Assembly: GCA_016286555.1 (NCBI GenBank)
Contig: JAEETA010000004.1
Span: 1-64,000, forward strand
Direction of reading: 5' to 3'
DNA from: Lachnospiraceae bacterium
Lineage (GTDB): Bacteria > Bacillota > Clostridia > Lachnospirales > Lachnospiraceae
Length of the DNA stretch: 64,000 nt
The notes under the pieces were generated by a model. It saw nothing but the letters and a program-made list of their open reading frames with translations, was not told the origin of the DNA and did not search any database. The first letter of the stretch is position 1; each line of letters opens with the position of its first letter. Made by a program: the position numbers and the translations under genes. Positions 38,605-48,780 of the stretch are shown piece after piece.

Positions 38605-38745
38605 AGTCTTCTCCTTTTGTTTCTTATCTGTAAGTGCGATGCACTCACTTTTCACTCAATTTTTTATTTTACCGCTCACGGGCACTCTTCGCAAGCGTGA
38701 AAAAAGCACTCGCCCGGCCCGCCGCTTTATGGTATATTATCTCCT

Positions 38746-39291
38746 ATGATACTGAACGGTTTTTCAAAAGATTACAAAATAGAGTGGCAGGACGGACCGA
38801 ACGGGAAGCCCCGGGAGATTGCCGTCTACGTGGGACCCCGGTATACGATCAGTGAAACGGGGGAGGAACACAGGAAACGGAGCATCTGCTTCATCGCAGG
38901 ATGCGTTCTTTGCGTACTCTTCTTTATCCTGGGTCTGTATTTTGACTGCGCCCAGGCCCATGCCTGGTATGCAGTACTCCCCTATGCGTGCAATTTTCTG
39001 ACCTATGCATTTCTTATAGGAAGTATTGCGTCATACCTCCCCGTGAAAGAATCCTTCATCCGCAGAGAGCGGACCGTGGGATACGATCGCTTCCGCCCCA
39101 TCGGCGCCATCGGTGCTCTTCTGGATCTTCTGTCTCTCATCGGCAGCATCGTCGTCCTGGCAAAGGCGGAAACTGTAAATCCTGCCGACGGTTTCTTTTT
39201 GGTATGCTGTCTGATTCAAATGGGAAACTTGATCTATTTTTATCTCCTGGGCCGAAAAATCTACGGTCAAATTGCTGAAATTCGCTCCTAA
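38746..39291 (+). CDS. Hypothetical multi-TM membrane protein
   Basis: 181 aa with four hydrophobic segments; family not recognised. Confidence 0.6.
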   Translation: MILNGFSKDYKIEWQDGPNGKPREIAVYVGPRYTISETGEEHRKRSICFIAGCVLCVLFFILGLYFDCAQAHAWYAVLPYACNFLTYAFLIGSIASYLPVKESFIRRERTVGYDRFRPIGAIGALLDLLSLIGSIVVLAKAETVNPADGFFLVCCLIQMGNLIYFYLLGRKIYGQIAEIRS

Positions 39292-39399
39292 TCATTGAAT
39301 TTTTAATAAAAATATAATATAATCGCACATTGGTAGCAAATGTCATGACGTGAACAATGCAGAGAAAAGGTCACTCGGCGCTGTTTATGGTATGACAAA

Positions 39400-39478
39400 A
39401 CGCAAAAGGATCCGCCCGAACCGAACCCGGGCGATTTCCTTCCCGTATCCATGGGGGGGCATTTTTTTGCTTTTGCGT
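39400..39478 (+). other. Structured 5' leader of the oligopeptide ABC operon
   Basis: ACGCAAAAG (39400-39408)/CTTTTGCGT (39470-39478) enclosing CGCCCG (39413-39418)/CGGGCG (39428-39433). Confidence 0.6.
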
Positions 39479-39517
39479 GGATACAAAAATACAAGTGTTC
39501 GGAAGGAGGAAAATATT

Positions 39518-41872
39518 ATGAGAAAAGACCTCAAGAAGAGCCTTGCTACGCTCCTTGGCCTCGCCATGGTAGTCGGCTCAATGGCAGGTTGCGGTAAGTC
39601 CGAGCCTGTCGCAACGACGGATCCCGCAACCGACACCGTCACCGAGACCCCCGCTGCAACTGATACCACCGCTACCGAGACTCCTGCTGCAACCGATACT
39701 GCGGAGCCTGCACAGGACATGACCCTGGTGGTTGGTTATGATCAGTTCTCCAGCAAGTTCAGCCCTTTCTTCGCTACTACCGCTTATGACCAGGATGTAG
39801 CAAGCATGTGCTCCGTTGGACTTCTTACCAGCGACCGTGAGGGCAACATCATCCTCAAGGGTATCGAGGGTGAGACCGTTCCTTACAACGGAACCGATTA
39901 CACCTACTATGGCATTGCTGATCTGGAGATTGACCAGAAGGATGACGGCACTGTAGTGTATGACTTCACCATGAGAGACGACCTGAAGTTCTCCGATGGC
40001 GAGCCCATCACCGCAGACGACGTGATCTTCAGCATGTACGTTCTTTCCGATCCCATGTATGACGGATCTTCCACCTTCTACTCCCTGCCCATCAAGGGTA
40101 TGGCAGATTACAGAAGCAACATGGGCTCCATGGTCACCTACCTGCTTGAGGCAGGCCGTGACAACACCGACTTCACCTACTGGGATGAAGCAACCCAGAC
40201 CGCTTTCTGGGCAAGCCTTGACGAGGCAGGTGCTGCTTTCGTTCAGGAGATCATTGACTACCTCGTAGCTGCAGGCTACAACAGTGCAGACGATACTCCC
40301 GCTACCTGCATTGCAAACTGGGGCTTCGACGCTCCCGAAGATGCTACCACCACCGATGTCTTCAACATCATGCTGGAGGCATATGACTATGACCTTGCTA
40401 CCCTGAGCTCCACCGAGTCCGCAGGCACTCCGATCGAAACGCTGATGGCTGACTATGACACCTACAACAAGACCATCACCGTCGGTGATTCCGCTGATCA
40501 CATCGAGGGTATCGAGAAGACCGGCGACTACAGCATCCGCGTTACCATGGACAGCTTCGATGCTGTTGCCATCTATCAGCTGGGTGTTACCGTTGCCCCT
40601 CTTCACTACTACGGCGATCCTTCCCTGTACGATTACGACAACAACAAGTTCGGTTTCGTAAAGGGTGACATGAGCCTGATCAAGTCCAAGACTCTTGAGC
40701 CCCTGGGCGCAGGCGCATACAAGTTCGTAAGCTATGAGAACGGCGTTGTTACCTTCGAGGCTAACCCCAACTACTTCAAGGGCGAGCCTAAGATCAAGTA
40801 CATCAACTTCAAGGAGACCCAGGCTGCAGATAAGCTTACCGGCGTAGCACAGGGTACCTTCGATATTTCCGATCCTTCCATGAGCCTTGAGGTTCTTGGC
40901 AACATCAAGGGCTACAACTCCAACGGCGAGATCACCGGCGACGTGCTTACCACCAGCCTGGTTGACAACCTTGGTTACGGCTATATCGGAATCTCCGCAA
41001 GCAATGTTAAGGTTGGCGATCAGAAGGACAGCGAGGCTTCCAAGTCCCTGAGAAAGGCATTCGCTACTCTGTTCGCTTGCTACAGAGATACCGTTATCAA
41101 TTCCTACTACGGCGAGATGGCTACCGTTATCCAGTATCCTATCTCCAACACTTCCTGGGCAGCTCCCAAGCCCGCCGACGACGGCTACAGACTTGCTTAC
41201 TCCGTTGATGCGGACGGCAATGACATCTACACCTCCGACATGACCGACGAGCAGAAGTCCGAGGCAGCTCTGGCTGCAGCAGTCTCCTTCCTGAAGGCTG
41301 CAGGCTACACCTACGATGAGGCATCCGGCCAGTTCACCGCTGCACCCGAAGGTGCTGAGATGACCTACGAAGTGATCATCCCCGGCGGCGGTACCGGCGA
41401 TCACCCTGCATACGGTGTTCTTACCGCTACTAAGGAGGCTCTTGCTTCCGTAGGCATCACCCTGGAGATCAATGATCCCTCCGATGCAAACATCCTCTGG
41501 GATGCACTGGATGCTGACACCGCTGATATGTGGGCAGCGGCATGGGGCGCTACCGTTGATCCCGATATGTACCAGATCTACCACTCTTCCAACTACATGG
41601 CAGGCACCACCTCCAACCACTACTCCATCACTTCCGATGAGCTGGATGAGCTGATCGTTGCTGCAAGAGAGAGTGCTGACCAGTCCTATCGTAAGGCTAC
41701 CTACAAGGAGTGCCTTGAGATCATCCTTGACTGGGCAGTTGAGGTTCCTACCTACCAGAGACAGAACGCTGTCGTATTCAGCACTCAGCGTGTGAATATG
41801 GACACTGTCACCCCCGATATCACCACCTTCTGGGGCTGGATGAACGATATCGAACTTCTTGAAATGAACTAA
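39518..41872 (+). CDS. Peptide ABC transporter substrate-binding lipoprotein (OppA/DppA type)
   Basis: MRKDLKKSLATLLGLAMVVGSMAGCGKSEP lipobox; SBP family 5 features (FSDGEPITADDVIFSMYVLSDP). RBS ggaaggagga upstream of 39518. Confidence 0.92.
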   Translation: MRKDLKKSLATLLGLAMVVGSMAGCGKSEPVATTDPATDTVTETPAATDTTATETPAATDTAEPAQDMTLVVGYDQFSSKFSPFFATTAYDQDVASMCSVGLLTSDREGNIILKGIEGETVPYNGTDYTYYGIADLEIDQKDDGTVVYDFTMRDDLKFSDGEPITADDVIFSMYVLSDPMYDGSSTFYSLPIKGMADYRSNMGSMVTYLLEAGRDNTDFTYWDEATQTAFWASLDEAGAAFVQEIIDYLVAAGYNSADDTPATCIANWGFDAPEDATTTDVFNIMLEAYDYDLATLSSTESAGTPIETLMADYDTYNKTITVGDSADHIEGIEKTGDYSIRVTMDSFDAVAIYQLGVTVAPLHYYGDPSLYDYDNNKFGFVKGDMSLIKSKTLEPLGAGAYKFVSYENGVVTFEANPNYFKGEPKIKYINFKETQAADKLTGVAQGTFDISDPSMSLEVLGNIKGYNSNGEITGDVLTTSLVDNLGYGYIGISASNVKVGDQKDSEASKSLRKAFATLFACYRDTVINSYYGEMATVIQYPISNTSWAAPKPADDGYRLAYSVDADGNDIYTSDMTDEQKSEAALAAAVSFLKAAGYTYDEASGQFTAAPEGAEMTYEVIIPGGGTGDHPAYGVLTATKEALASVGITLEINDPSDANILWDALDADTADMWAAAWGATVDPDMYQIYHSSNYMAGTTSNHYSITSDELDELIVAARESADQSYRKATYKECLEIILDWAVEVPTYQRQNAVVFSTQRVNMDTVTPDITTFWGWMNDIELLEMN

Positions 41873-41911
41873 AGATCTACTCAAGTACGAATTTCGGTTT
41901 TTTGGTTATGC

Positions 41912-41945
41912 AAAGGGCCTGTAAATTTTTACAGGCCCTTTTATA
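41912..41945 (+). terminator. Intra-operon terminator/attenuator after the SBP gene
   Basis: AAAGGGCCTGTAAA-tt-TTTACAGGCCCTTTT. Confidence 0.8.
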
Positions 41946-41978
41946 TGAAATGAAATGTGAGGACGCAGGTTTTCAGTT

Positions 41979-42968
41979 ATGGCAAAATTTATCGCAAAAC
42001 GACTTGGATTATGTGTGATCATTTTCTTCTTCGTCACCTTCATCGTCTATATCCTGGAGTATTCCCTTCCCACCAGCTATGTGGAGAAGACCGCCAGAGA
42101 ACTGGCTACCCGTCCGGGCAATACCAAGAGTGCGCAGCAGTGGATCGATGAACTGAATGCGCAATACGGAATGGATCAGGGCATCATCAAGGGCTACGGC
42201 ACTTGGCTCGGCAATTCCGCAGCCGGTCATTTCGGCGACAGCTGGGCTCAGACCATGCCGGTGACCGAGTTGTTCAATACATGTATCTGGTACAGTTTCG
42301 TTATGGGACTGATCTGTTTTATCCTGGAGATTATCATCGCGATACCGCTGGGCGTTTTGGCGGCGCGAAAACAATACAGTTTTACCGACTATGCGGTGAC
42401 GGTGGTTTCCATGATCGCCATCTCCATGCCCACCTTCTTTGTGGCAACCGTTCTGAAGCTGATCTTCTCCGTGAAGCTCGGCTGGTTTGAGCTGGTCGGT
42501 ATGCAGGGCAGATATTACGCAACTCTGGATGCTGCCGGACGTTTTAAGGATCTGGCCAACCATCTGGTTCTGCCTATCATGACTTTGACTATCGTAAGCA
42601 TCGGTGGTCTGATGCGTTATACCCGTACCAATATGCTGGAGGTCCTGAATGCGGATTACGTTCGTACCGCAAGAGCAAAGGGACTTCCCGAGAATAAGGT
42701 CGTGAGCCACCATGCTTTTCGCAATACATTGATCCCCCTTGTCACCATCCTGGGCGGTTCCCTTCCGGGACTGTTCTCCGGTGCGCTGATCACCGAGACC
42801 CTTTTCGGTATCCGCGGCATCGGCTACTACGCTTACGCGTCCATGGTCGCTGGTGACATTCCTTTCACCATGTTCTACCTTGCATTTATATCCATTCTCA
42901 CACTGCTCGGCAATCTGATTTCCGACATCCTGTACGCTGTGGTCGATCCCAGAGTCAGAGTAAATTAG
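41979..42968 (+). CDS. Peptide ABC transporter permease (OppB/DppB type)
   Basis: 329 aa; YVRTARAKGLPENKVVSHHAFRNTLIPLVTILG. Confidence 0.93.
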   Translation: MAKFIAKRLGLCVIIFFFVTFIVYILEYSLPTSYVEKTARELATRPGNTKSAQQWIDELNAQYGMDQGIIKGYGTWLGNSAAGHFGDSWAQTMPVTELFNTCIWYSFVMGLICFILEIIIAIPLGVLAARKQYSFTDYAVTVVSMIAISMPTFFVATVLKLIFSVKLGWFELVGMQGRYYATLDAAGRFKDLANHLVLPIMTLTIVSIGGLMRYTRTNMLEVLNADYVRTARAKGLPENKVVSHHAFRNTLIPLVTILGGSLPGLFSGALITETLFGIRGIGYYAYASMVAGDIPFTMFYLAFISILTLLGNLISDILYAVVDPRVRVN

Positions 42969-42983
42969 GGAGGAGCCGCAAAA

Positions 42984-45110
42984 ATGAATTTCACTGAAGA
43001 AAACGGAAAAGTAAAACATATTCCCGGCGGCAGAGTCGGCAACCCCATGGCGCAGCAAAGTATCAATGAGGCGCTGAAGGAGCGGGAACGGAAAGCCAGA
43101 GAAGAACTGAACGCTGATAAGACCGAACAGGCCGATCCCGAACTGGCCCTGGACAGCACCGAGCGTGTCAAGGTCCTGAGCCCCGGACAGCTGGTGTTTA
43201 AGCGCTTTATCACCAACAAGCTGGCTATCGTGGGATCCCTGATCCTGATCTTTATGTTCCTGTTCGCATTTGTAATGCCCATCTTCTATCCCTACTCTCA
43301 GACGGAGATTTTTTACAAATACGACAATTCCCTGATCGATTACGCTCAGGCCAAGGAACGTACCGAATATACCCTGCTTTACCTGGATGGTGCTCCCGAG
43401 GTGCACTACTCCGTTAAGAACAAGCTGACTGCCACCATCACCGGTATGGAGAAGGACGGCATCGAGGAAATGACCCTGGCTGATACCGACGGAAATTCCT
43501 ACAGTATCCGCAAAGATGCAGACCACATCTACTCCCTCTACGCAGTAGATTCCGAGGAGTATGCATCCATCTCCGGTTCCGTGAAGTATGCAACCTACTC
43601 CACCATCGGCAGCGTCCTGACCTATGAGGCAGACGCCGAGGAGGTAAGCGGCCTGGCAGACGCCATCAAGAAGGCCATCTCCGGCAAGCAGAAAACCTTC
43701 ACCCTGGGAAATGACGAGTATTCCCTGGTGCAGGATAAGAAGACCTACACTGTCTTCCGCGCAAGCGAGGGCATGAATTACAATTTCGAGAAGCAGGGCG
43801 AGGATTTCGAAGCTCTGGTCACCGAGAACGAGGAAGGCGGCGTGTTTACCTACAAGAATGAAACCTTCCGCGTGGTTCCCGCAGGGGAAGGCCTGGTGGT
43901 CTACCGCGTGAACGGCGAATCCGCTGTGGCACTGCTGACCACTTACGTTTTCGATACCTATGACAGTTCCTTCACCGTTTCCGATGAGTTCCAGGTTGCA
44001 GCACTGCAGGCTTCCCTGGAAGGCGGTTCCTTTACCGCCGGCGGCACCGATTACAAGGTGGTGTCCGAGGAAGATGAGACCCTGATCTACAGCGCAGCTG
44101 ACAGCACCACTCCCGTGGCTGCATTCTCCACCCTGGTCATCCGCCGTTACAGCGGTGAGGATACCCTCTCCCTGGACTTCAAGGAGCAGGCCCGCACCAC
44201 CATCGAGGAGATGAATGCTTCCGGTTCCAAGACCGGATCCTTCACCTGGCCCATTGCTCAGGTGGATGCAAACGGTGAGTATGCTTACGACGAGAACGGC
44301 GAGGTCATCAAAGAAGACCGCACCGTCACCATTACCAACAAGAACGGTTCCTATGTCATGACCGCCGAGCAGGTGGTCTACCTGATCGATACCTTCTCAC
44401 GTCCTACCAAAGAGCATCCCGCAGGAACGGACGGCGACGGTATGGACGTGCTCTCCCGTATGATGTACGGCGGCCGTGTCTCCCTGATGGTCGCATTCGT
44501 GGTCGTCATCCTGGAGACCGTGCTGGGTATCATCATGGGCGGTATCGCAGGTTTCTTCGGCGGCTGGGTTGACAATGTGATCATGCGTGCCGTAGATATC
44601 TTCTACTGCATTCCCAGCATGCCCATCCTGATCATCATGGGTGCCATGTTTGACGCTCTGAAGATGAAGCCCTATGTCCGACTGACCTGGATGATGGCAG
44701 TCCTGGGTATCCTGGGCTGGGCCGGTGTGGCCAGACTGGTCAGAGGCCAGATCCTCTCCCTGAGAGAGCAGGAGTTCATGGTAGCAGCCGAAGCCATCGG
44801 TCTGCGGAGCCGGAAGCGTATCTTCCGTCACCTGATCCCCAATGTCATGCCTCAGTTGATCGTTACCGCAACCTCCGGTCTGGGCGGCGTCATCATTACG
44901 GAGTCCACCCTCTCCTACCTGGGTCTGGGTGTGAAGCATCCTCTGGCTTCCTGGGGAACCATGATCAACTCCGTGTCCACTGCAGAAGCAATGAAGTCCT
45001 ATACCTACATCTGGGTTCCCGTGGGTCTGCTGATCTGTCTCACCGTTGTGGCCTTCAACTTTGTAGGCGACGGTCTGCGTGATGCATTCGACCCTAAGAT
45101 GAAGAGATAA
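42984..45110 (+). CDS. Peptide ABC transporter permease (OppC/DppC type) with large extracytoplasmic insertion
   Basis: 708 aa; N-terminal TM (IVGSLILIFMFLFAFVMPIFYPYS) and C-terminal permease core (EFMVAAEAIGLRSRKRIFRHLIPNVMPQLIV) separated by ~360 aa without hydrophobic segments. Confidence 0.9.
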   Translation: MNFTEENGKVKHIPGGRVGNPMAQQSINEALKERERKAREELNADKTEQADPELALDSTERVKVLSPGQLVFKRFITNKLAIVGSLILIFMFLFAFVMPIFYPYSQTEIFYKYDNSLIDYAQAKERTEYTLLYLDGAPEVHYSVKNKLTATITGMEKDGIEEMTLADTDGNSYSIRKDADHIYSLYAVDSEEYASISGSVKYATYSTIGSVLTYEADAEEVSGLADAIKKAISGKQKTFTLGNDEYSLVQDKKTYTVFRASEGMNYNFEKQGEDFEALVTENEEGGVFTYKNETFRVVPAGEGLVVYRVNGESAVALLTTYVFDTYDSSFTVSDEFQVAALQASLEGGSFTAGGTDYKVVSEEDETLIYSAADSTTPVAAFSTLVIRRYSGEDTLSLDFKEQARTTIEEMNASGSKTGSFTWPIAQVDANGEYAYDENGEVIKEDRTVTITNKNGSYVMTAEQVVYLIDTFSRPTKEHPAGTDGDGMDVLSRMMYGGRVSLMVAFVVVILETVLGIIMGGIAGFFGGWVDNVIMRAVDIFYCIPSMPILIIMGAMFDALKMKPYVRLTWMMAVLGILGWAGVARLVRGQILSLREQEFMVAAEAIGLRSRKRIFRHLIPNVMPQLIVTATSGLGGVIITESTLSYLGLGVKHPLASWGTMINSVSTAEAMKSYTYIWVPVGLLICLTVVAFNFVGDGLRDAFDPKMKR

Positions 45111-45149
45111 ACTTCGCACCAAATAAACGACCGAAGGATCAAGAAGAAA

Positions 45150-46346
45150 ATGGCTAAGAAAAGTTCCTATATCTCCAACAGAGAGACAGCAAAAATCACG
45201 AGAAGAAACCGGCAGATCACCCGCAAGCTGGAAAAAGCCCGCAAGCGCAAGAATGTGCCGGAAAGCGAATACAAGACAAAGATGAAGGATTCGGGCAATG
45301 TCGTGGAATTCGACAATGTCTGCTCCTACTTCTTTACCGATATCGGCGTGGTAAAGGCCGTGGACGGTGTCTCCTTCGAGATTCCCAAGTGTTCTACCGT
45401 GGGTATCGTGGGTGAGTCCGGCTGTGGCAAGAGTGTTACCAGCCTCTCCCTGATGCAGCTCCTGCAGCGTCCCTCCGGACAGACCGTAGGCGGCGAGATC
45501 CGTCTGAATCTGGACGGTAACGGAGATGCCATCAACATCGTAAAGGCACCTACCAAGGTCATGCAGACCATCCGCGGCAACAAGATGTCCATGATCTTCC
45601 AGGAGCCCATGACCAGCCTGAATCCCGTGTTCCGTATCGGCGAGCAGGTAAACGAGGTCATCGAGCTGCACAATCCCGAGATGAGCAAGGAAGACGTAAA
45701 GGCCAGAACTCTGGAAATGCTGGAGCTTGTTGGCATCGCCAACAAGGAAGGCGTCTATGAGATGTATCCTCACGAGCTCTCCGGCGGTATGCGTCAGCGT
45801 ATCATGATCGCTATCGCACTGGCATGCCGTCCGGCACTGATCATTGCGGACGAGCCCACCACCGCTCTGGATGTGACCATTCAGGCCCAGATCCTGGATC
45901 TGCTGAAGGGCCTGAAGGACAAGGTCAACAGTTCCATCATGCTCATCACTCATGACCTGGGCGTTGTGGCAAACATGGCAGACTACGTGGTAGTCATGTA
46001 TGCGGGCCGTGTCATCGAGAAAGGTACCGCAAGGGACATCTTCACCAATCCCTGCCACCCTTACACCATCGGCCTGATGAAGTCCAAGCCCGTGGTAGGC
46101 AAGAAGGTGGATGCGCTGTACAATATCCCCGGCAATGTCCCCAACCCCATCGACATGCCCGACTATTGCTATTTCCGTGACAGATGTGAGTATACCTGCG
46201 ACAAGTGCAGAAACAAGGAAGCAGGCTTCGGCAACTATCCTCCCGAGATCAGGATCAGTGATACCCATGTGGTTTCCTGCTATCGTTTCTATGACGAAGG
46301 AAAGGTTGGCGGATATCCGAATCCCGTCAATGTGGAGGATCTGTAA
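45150..46346 (+). CDS. Peptide ABC transporter ATP-binding protein (OppD/DppD type)
   Basis: [51 protein letters not shown]; basic ~50 aa N-terminal extension. Confidence 0.93.
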   Translation: MAKKSSYISNRETAKITRRNRQITRKLEKARKRKNVPESEYKTKMKDSGNVVEFDNVCSYFFTDIGVVKAVDGVSFEIPKCSTVGIVGESGCGKSVTSLSLMQLLQRPSGQTVGGEIRLNLDGNGDAINIVKAPTKVMQTIRGNKMSMIFQEPMTSLNPVFRIGEQVNEVIELHNPEMSKEDVKARTLEMLELVGIANKEGVYEMYPHELSGGMRQRIMIAIALACRPALIIADEPTTALDVTIQAQILDLLKGLKDKVNSSIMLITHDLGVVANMADYVVVMYAGRVIEKGTARDIFTNPCHPYTIGLMKSKPVVGKKVDALYNIPGNVPNPIDMPDYCYFRDRCEYTCDKCRNKEAGFGNYPPEIRISDTHVVSCYRFYDEGKVGGYPNPVNVEDL

Positions 46347-47464
46347 TGGCTGAAGTAATGAACGAAACAAAAACCACTCCTGAAACTGCGGGAGACGATA
46401 TCATTGTGGTAAAGGACCTGAAAAAGTACTTCCCCACCGCAACCAACTTTTTCGGCAAAGCCCTGGGCTATGTCAAGGCAGTGGACGGTGTCTCCTTTAC
46501 CATCAAGCGCGGCACCACCATGGGCCTCGTAGGCGAGTCAGGCTGCGGTAAGTCCACCACCGGACGCACGCTGCTGCGTCTGCAGGACAAGACCTCCGGC
46601 GAGGTTCTGTTCAACGGCGTGGACATCTTCTCTCTGAGCAAGGAAGAGCTGCGGAAAATGCGTCCCAGGATCCAGATCGTATTCCAGGATCCCTTCTCCA
46701 GCCTCTCTCCCAGACTTCCCATCGGTGAGATCATCGGTGAGGCTGTCAGAGAGCACGGCATCGTTCCTCCGGAGGAGTACGACGATTACATCTCCCGTAT
46801 CATGAAGGCATGCGGTCTGCAGGAGTACCACAAGGACCGTTATCCTCACGAGTTCTCCGGCGGACAGCGTCAGCGTATCTGTATCGCCAGAGCCCTGGCC
46901 CTGAATCCGGAATTCATCGTATGTGACGAGCCTGTCTCCGCTCTGGACGTATCCATCCAGGCGCAGATCATCAATCTGCTGAGAGAGTTGCAGCAGGAGT
47001 TCGGTCTTACATACCTCTTCATCTCCCACGATCTGTCCGTTGTGGAGCATATCTCCGACACGGTAGGCGTTATGTACCTGGGCAACATGGTAGAGTACGC
47101 AGAGACGGATGAGCTGTTTGCAAATCCTCTGCATCCTTACACGAAGGCACTCTTCTCTGCTATCCCGATTCCCGATCCAGATGCACAGATGAACCGTATC
47201 ATCCTGGAAGGAAGCATTCCTTCTCCCGCAAATCCGCCCAGCGGCTGTAAGTTCCACACCCGCTGCAGCGAGTGCATGGAGATGTGCAAGCACTGCCAGC
47301 CCGAGTACCGTGAGATCAATCCCGGACATTTCGCAGCGTGCCATCTGTACAATACGCCTGAGATGAATGCGAAGTTCGAAGCCGAGGCTGCAAAGGTCGC
47401 TGAAGACAAGAAAAAAGCAGTTTCCGAAGGAAAACAGGTAGAAGCGGTTGAAAAAGCAAAATAA
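46346..47464 (+). CDS. Peptide ABC transporter ATP-binding protein (OppF/DppF type)
   Basis: [50 protein letters not shown]; overlaps the preceding stop. Confidence 0.93.
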   Translation: MAEVMNETKTTPETAGDDIIVVKDLKKYFPTATNFFGKALGYVKAVDGVSFTIKRGTTMGLVGESGCGKSTTGRTLLRLQDKTSGEVLFNGVDIFSLSKEELRKMRPRIQIVFQDPFSSLSPRLPIGEIIGEAVREHGIVPPEEYDDYISRIMKACGLQEYHKDRYPHEFSGGQRQRICIARALALNPEFIVCDEPVSALDVSIQAQIINLLRELQQEFGLTYLFISHDLSVVEHISDTVGVMYLGNMVEYAETDELFANPLHPYTKALFSAIPIPDPDAQMNRIILEGSIPSPANPPSGCKFHTRCSECMEMCKHCQPEYREINPGHFAACHLYNTPEMNAKFEAEAAKVAEDKKKAVSEGKQVEAVEKAK

Positions 47465-47714
47465 ATGGGAAGATGACGGTCGGACCATCGCCGACATGAA
47501 TGTGGATGGGATGCCCTGGTATAATCCGGGAAAGAAAGCCCGGGACGCGGCCCCTTCCAAAACAGAATCAGGAGAAGCTCCGGAACCCATGGGCTTTAAG
47601 GAAACACTCTATGTCACAAAGGGCGTGCTGCTGGCCTCTCTGGCAGTGGCTGCGGTGTTTATCGTCGTCTTTTTCCTCTTTATCCTGTTCTGCAAGTTCA
47701 TCTGGCTGAAATAA
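47448..47714 (+). CDS. Small single-TM protein encoded at the end of the peptide-ABC operon
   Basis: 88 aa; 17-nt overlap with the oppF-like 3' end; C-terminal TM YVTKGVLLASLAVAAVFIVVFFLFILFCKFIWLK. Confidence 0.7.
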   Translation: MKKQNKWEDDGRTIADMNVDGMPWYNPGKKARDAAPSKTESGEAPEPMGFKETLYVTKGVLLASLAVAAVFIVVFFLFILFCKFIWLK

Positions 47715-47737
47715 GCTAGCCTGCATAAGCGCAATAC

Positions 47738-47766
47738 AAAAGAGCGGATCTCTCCGCTCTTTTTAT
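47738..47766 (+). terminator. Rho-independent terminator of the peptide-ABC operon
   Basis: AAAAGAGCGGAtcTCTCCGCTCTTTTTATTT. Confidence 0.8.
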
Positions 47767-47808
47767 TTGGGTTTCTTTGGGATTTCGCAGCTGTAAATTC
47801 AGCCGGTT

Positions 47809-48687
47809 TTATTTCTCCTCGTTCTTGTGAATGTCTTCCTTGAGGGTCTCGATCACATCGCCGAATTCCATTTTGTCATCCATAATCTCGTTTTTCTCCC
47901 GCTTCCAGGTCTCTAACTCCTGGGCACGGAGGTCCTTCACGGTCTCCTCATGGGTCTGGGTATCCAGATCCGTAACTCCCAGCGCAGCCTTCATGGCTTC
48001 CACGATGCGGTCCCTTACGATGTCCGCCACCTGGCGAGTGTTCAGCCCCTCGTAATCCTCCGGATACAGGGGATCCAGGTAATAGACCTGGGTGGTGACC
48101 TTCCGGATGGAATTCAGCTCAAAGGGCTTGTAGGAGTCGATGAGGGCCACGGGAACGATGGGAACCTTGGCGCGCATGGCAGGCTTGAAGGCGCCGGGCA
48201 TAAAGTCCTGCACATTGTTCCGGTTGTGAAAATAGCCTCCCTCGGGGAAGATGATGATCTTCCGTCCCGCTTCCAGATCCTTCTGAACTCTGCTCATGAC
48301 CTCCACCTGGGAGCGCATGTTGGTCTTGTCCAAACGGAAGCCTCTGGAGACCTTAATGACCTCATTCGCAAGCGGCATGGTGGAGCGCTGGGCGTCCATC
48401 ACAACCGTACAGGGCTTGTCATGGGAATACACGATGCCGATGGTGTCGTATTTTCCCTGATGGTTGGGATACATGGCATAGCCCCCTTCCGCGGGGAGCT
48501 TTTCCATGCCGTAAGCCTTGGTCCGGATCCTGGCGTTGATCATGATCTGCCGTACCAGACGCCGGAAGGTCTTATAAGCTCTGGGCTCCGGAAAGCGGTT
48601 CATGTGCCGGGCCATGTAATTCATCTTGGTAAGATAGTAGATGATATAGGGGATGGAAATGAGTATGACATAATAAAATCGAAGCAT
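47809..48687 (-). CDS. 1-acyl-sn-glycerol-3-phosphate acyltransferase (PlsC-like)
   Basis: YAMYPNHQGKYDTIG (HxxxxD-like NHQGKYD), IIFPEGGYFHNR, VPIVPVALIDSYKPF. Confidence 0.85.
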   Translation of the reverse strand: MLRFYYVILISIPYIIYYLTKMNYMARHMNRFPEPRAYKTFRRLVRQIMINARIRTKAYGMEKLPAEGGYAMYPNHQGKYDTIGIVYSHDKPCTVVMDAQRSTMPLANEVIKVSRGFRLDKTNMRSQVEVMSRVQKDLEAGRKIIIFPEGGYFHNRNNVQDFMPGAFKPAMRAKVPIVPVALIDSYKPFELNSIRKVTTQVYYLDPLYPEDYEGLNTRQVADIVRDRIVEAMKAALGVTDLDTQTHEETVKDLRAQELETWKREKNEIMDDKMEFGDVIETLKEDIHKNEEK

Positions 48688-48780
48688 GGGATCCTTCCTG
48701 ATCGTGCGGAAAATTGTCCAACAGGAGTATTTTACCATACTGCAAGTGGTTTTCCAAACCGCCCGCATTTTCCATCGGAT

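Noticed and set aside
39578-41884. 768 aa minus-strand ORF
   Set aside because: Antisense to the peptide-binding lipoprotein gene, which has a lipobox, RBS and SBP motifs.
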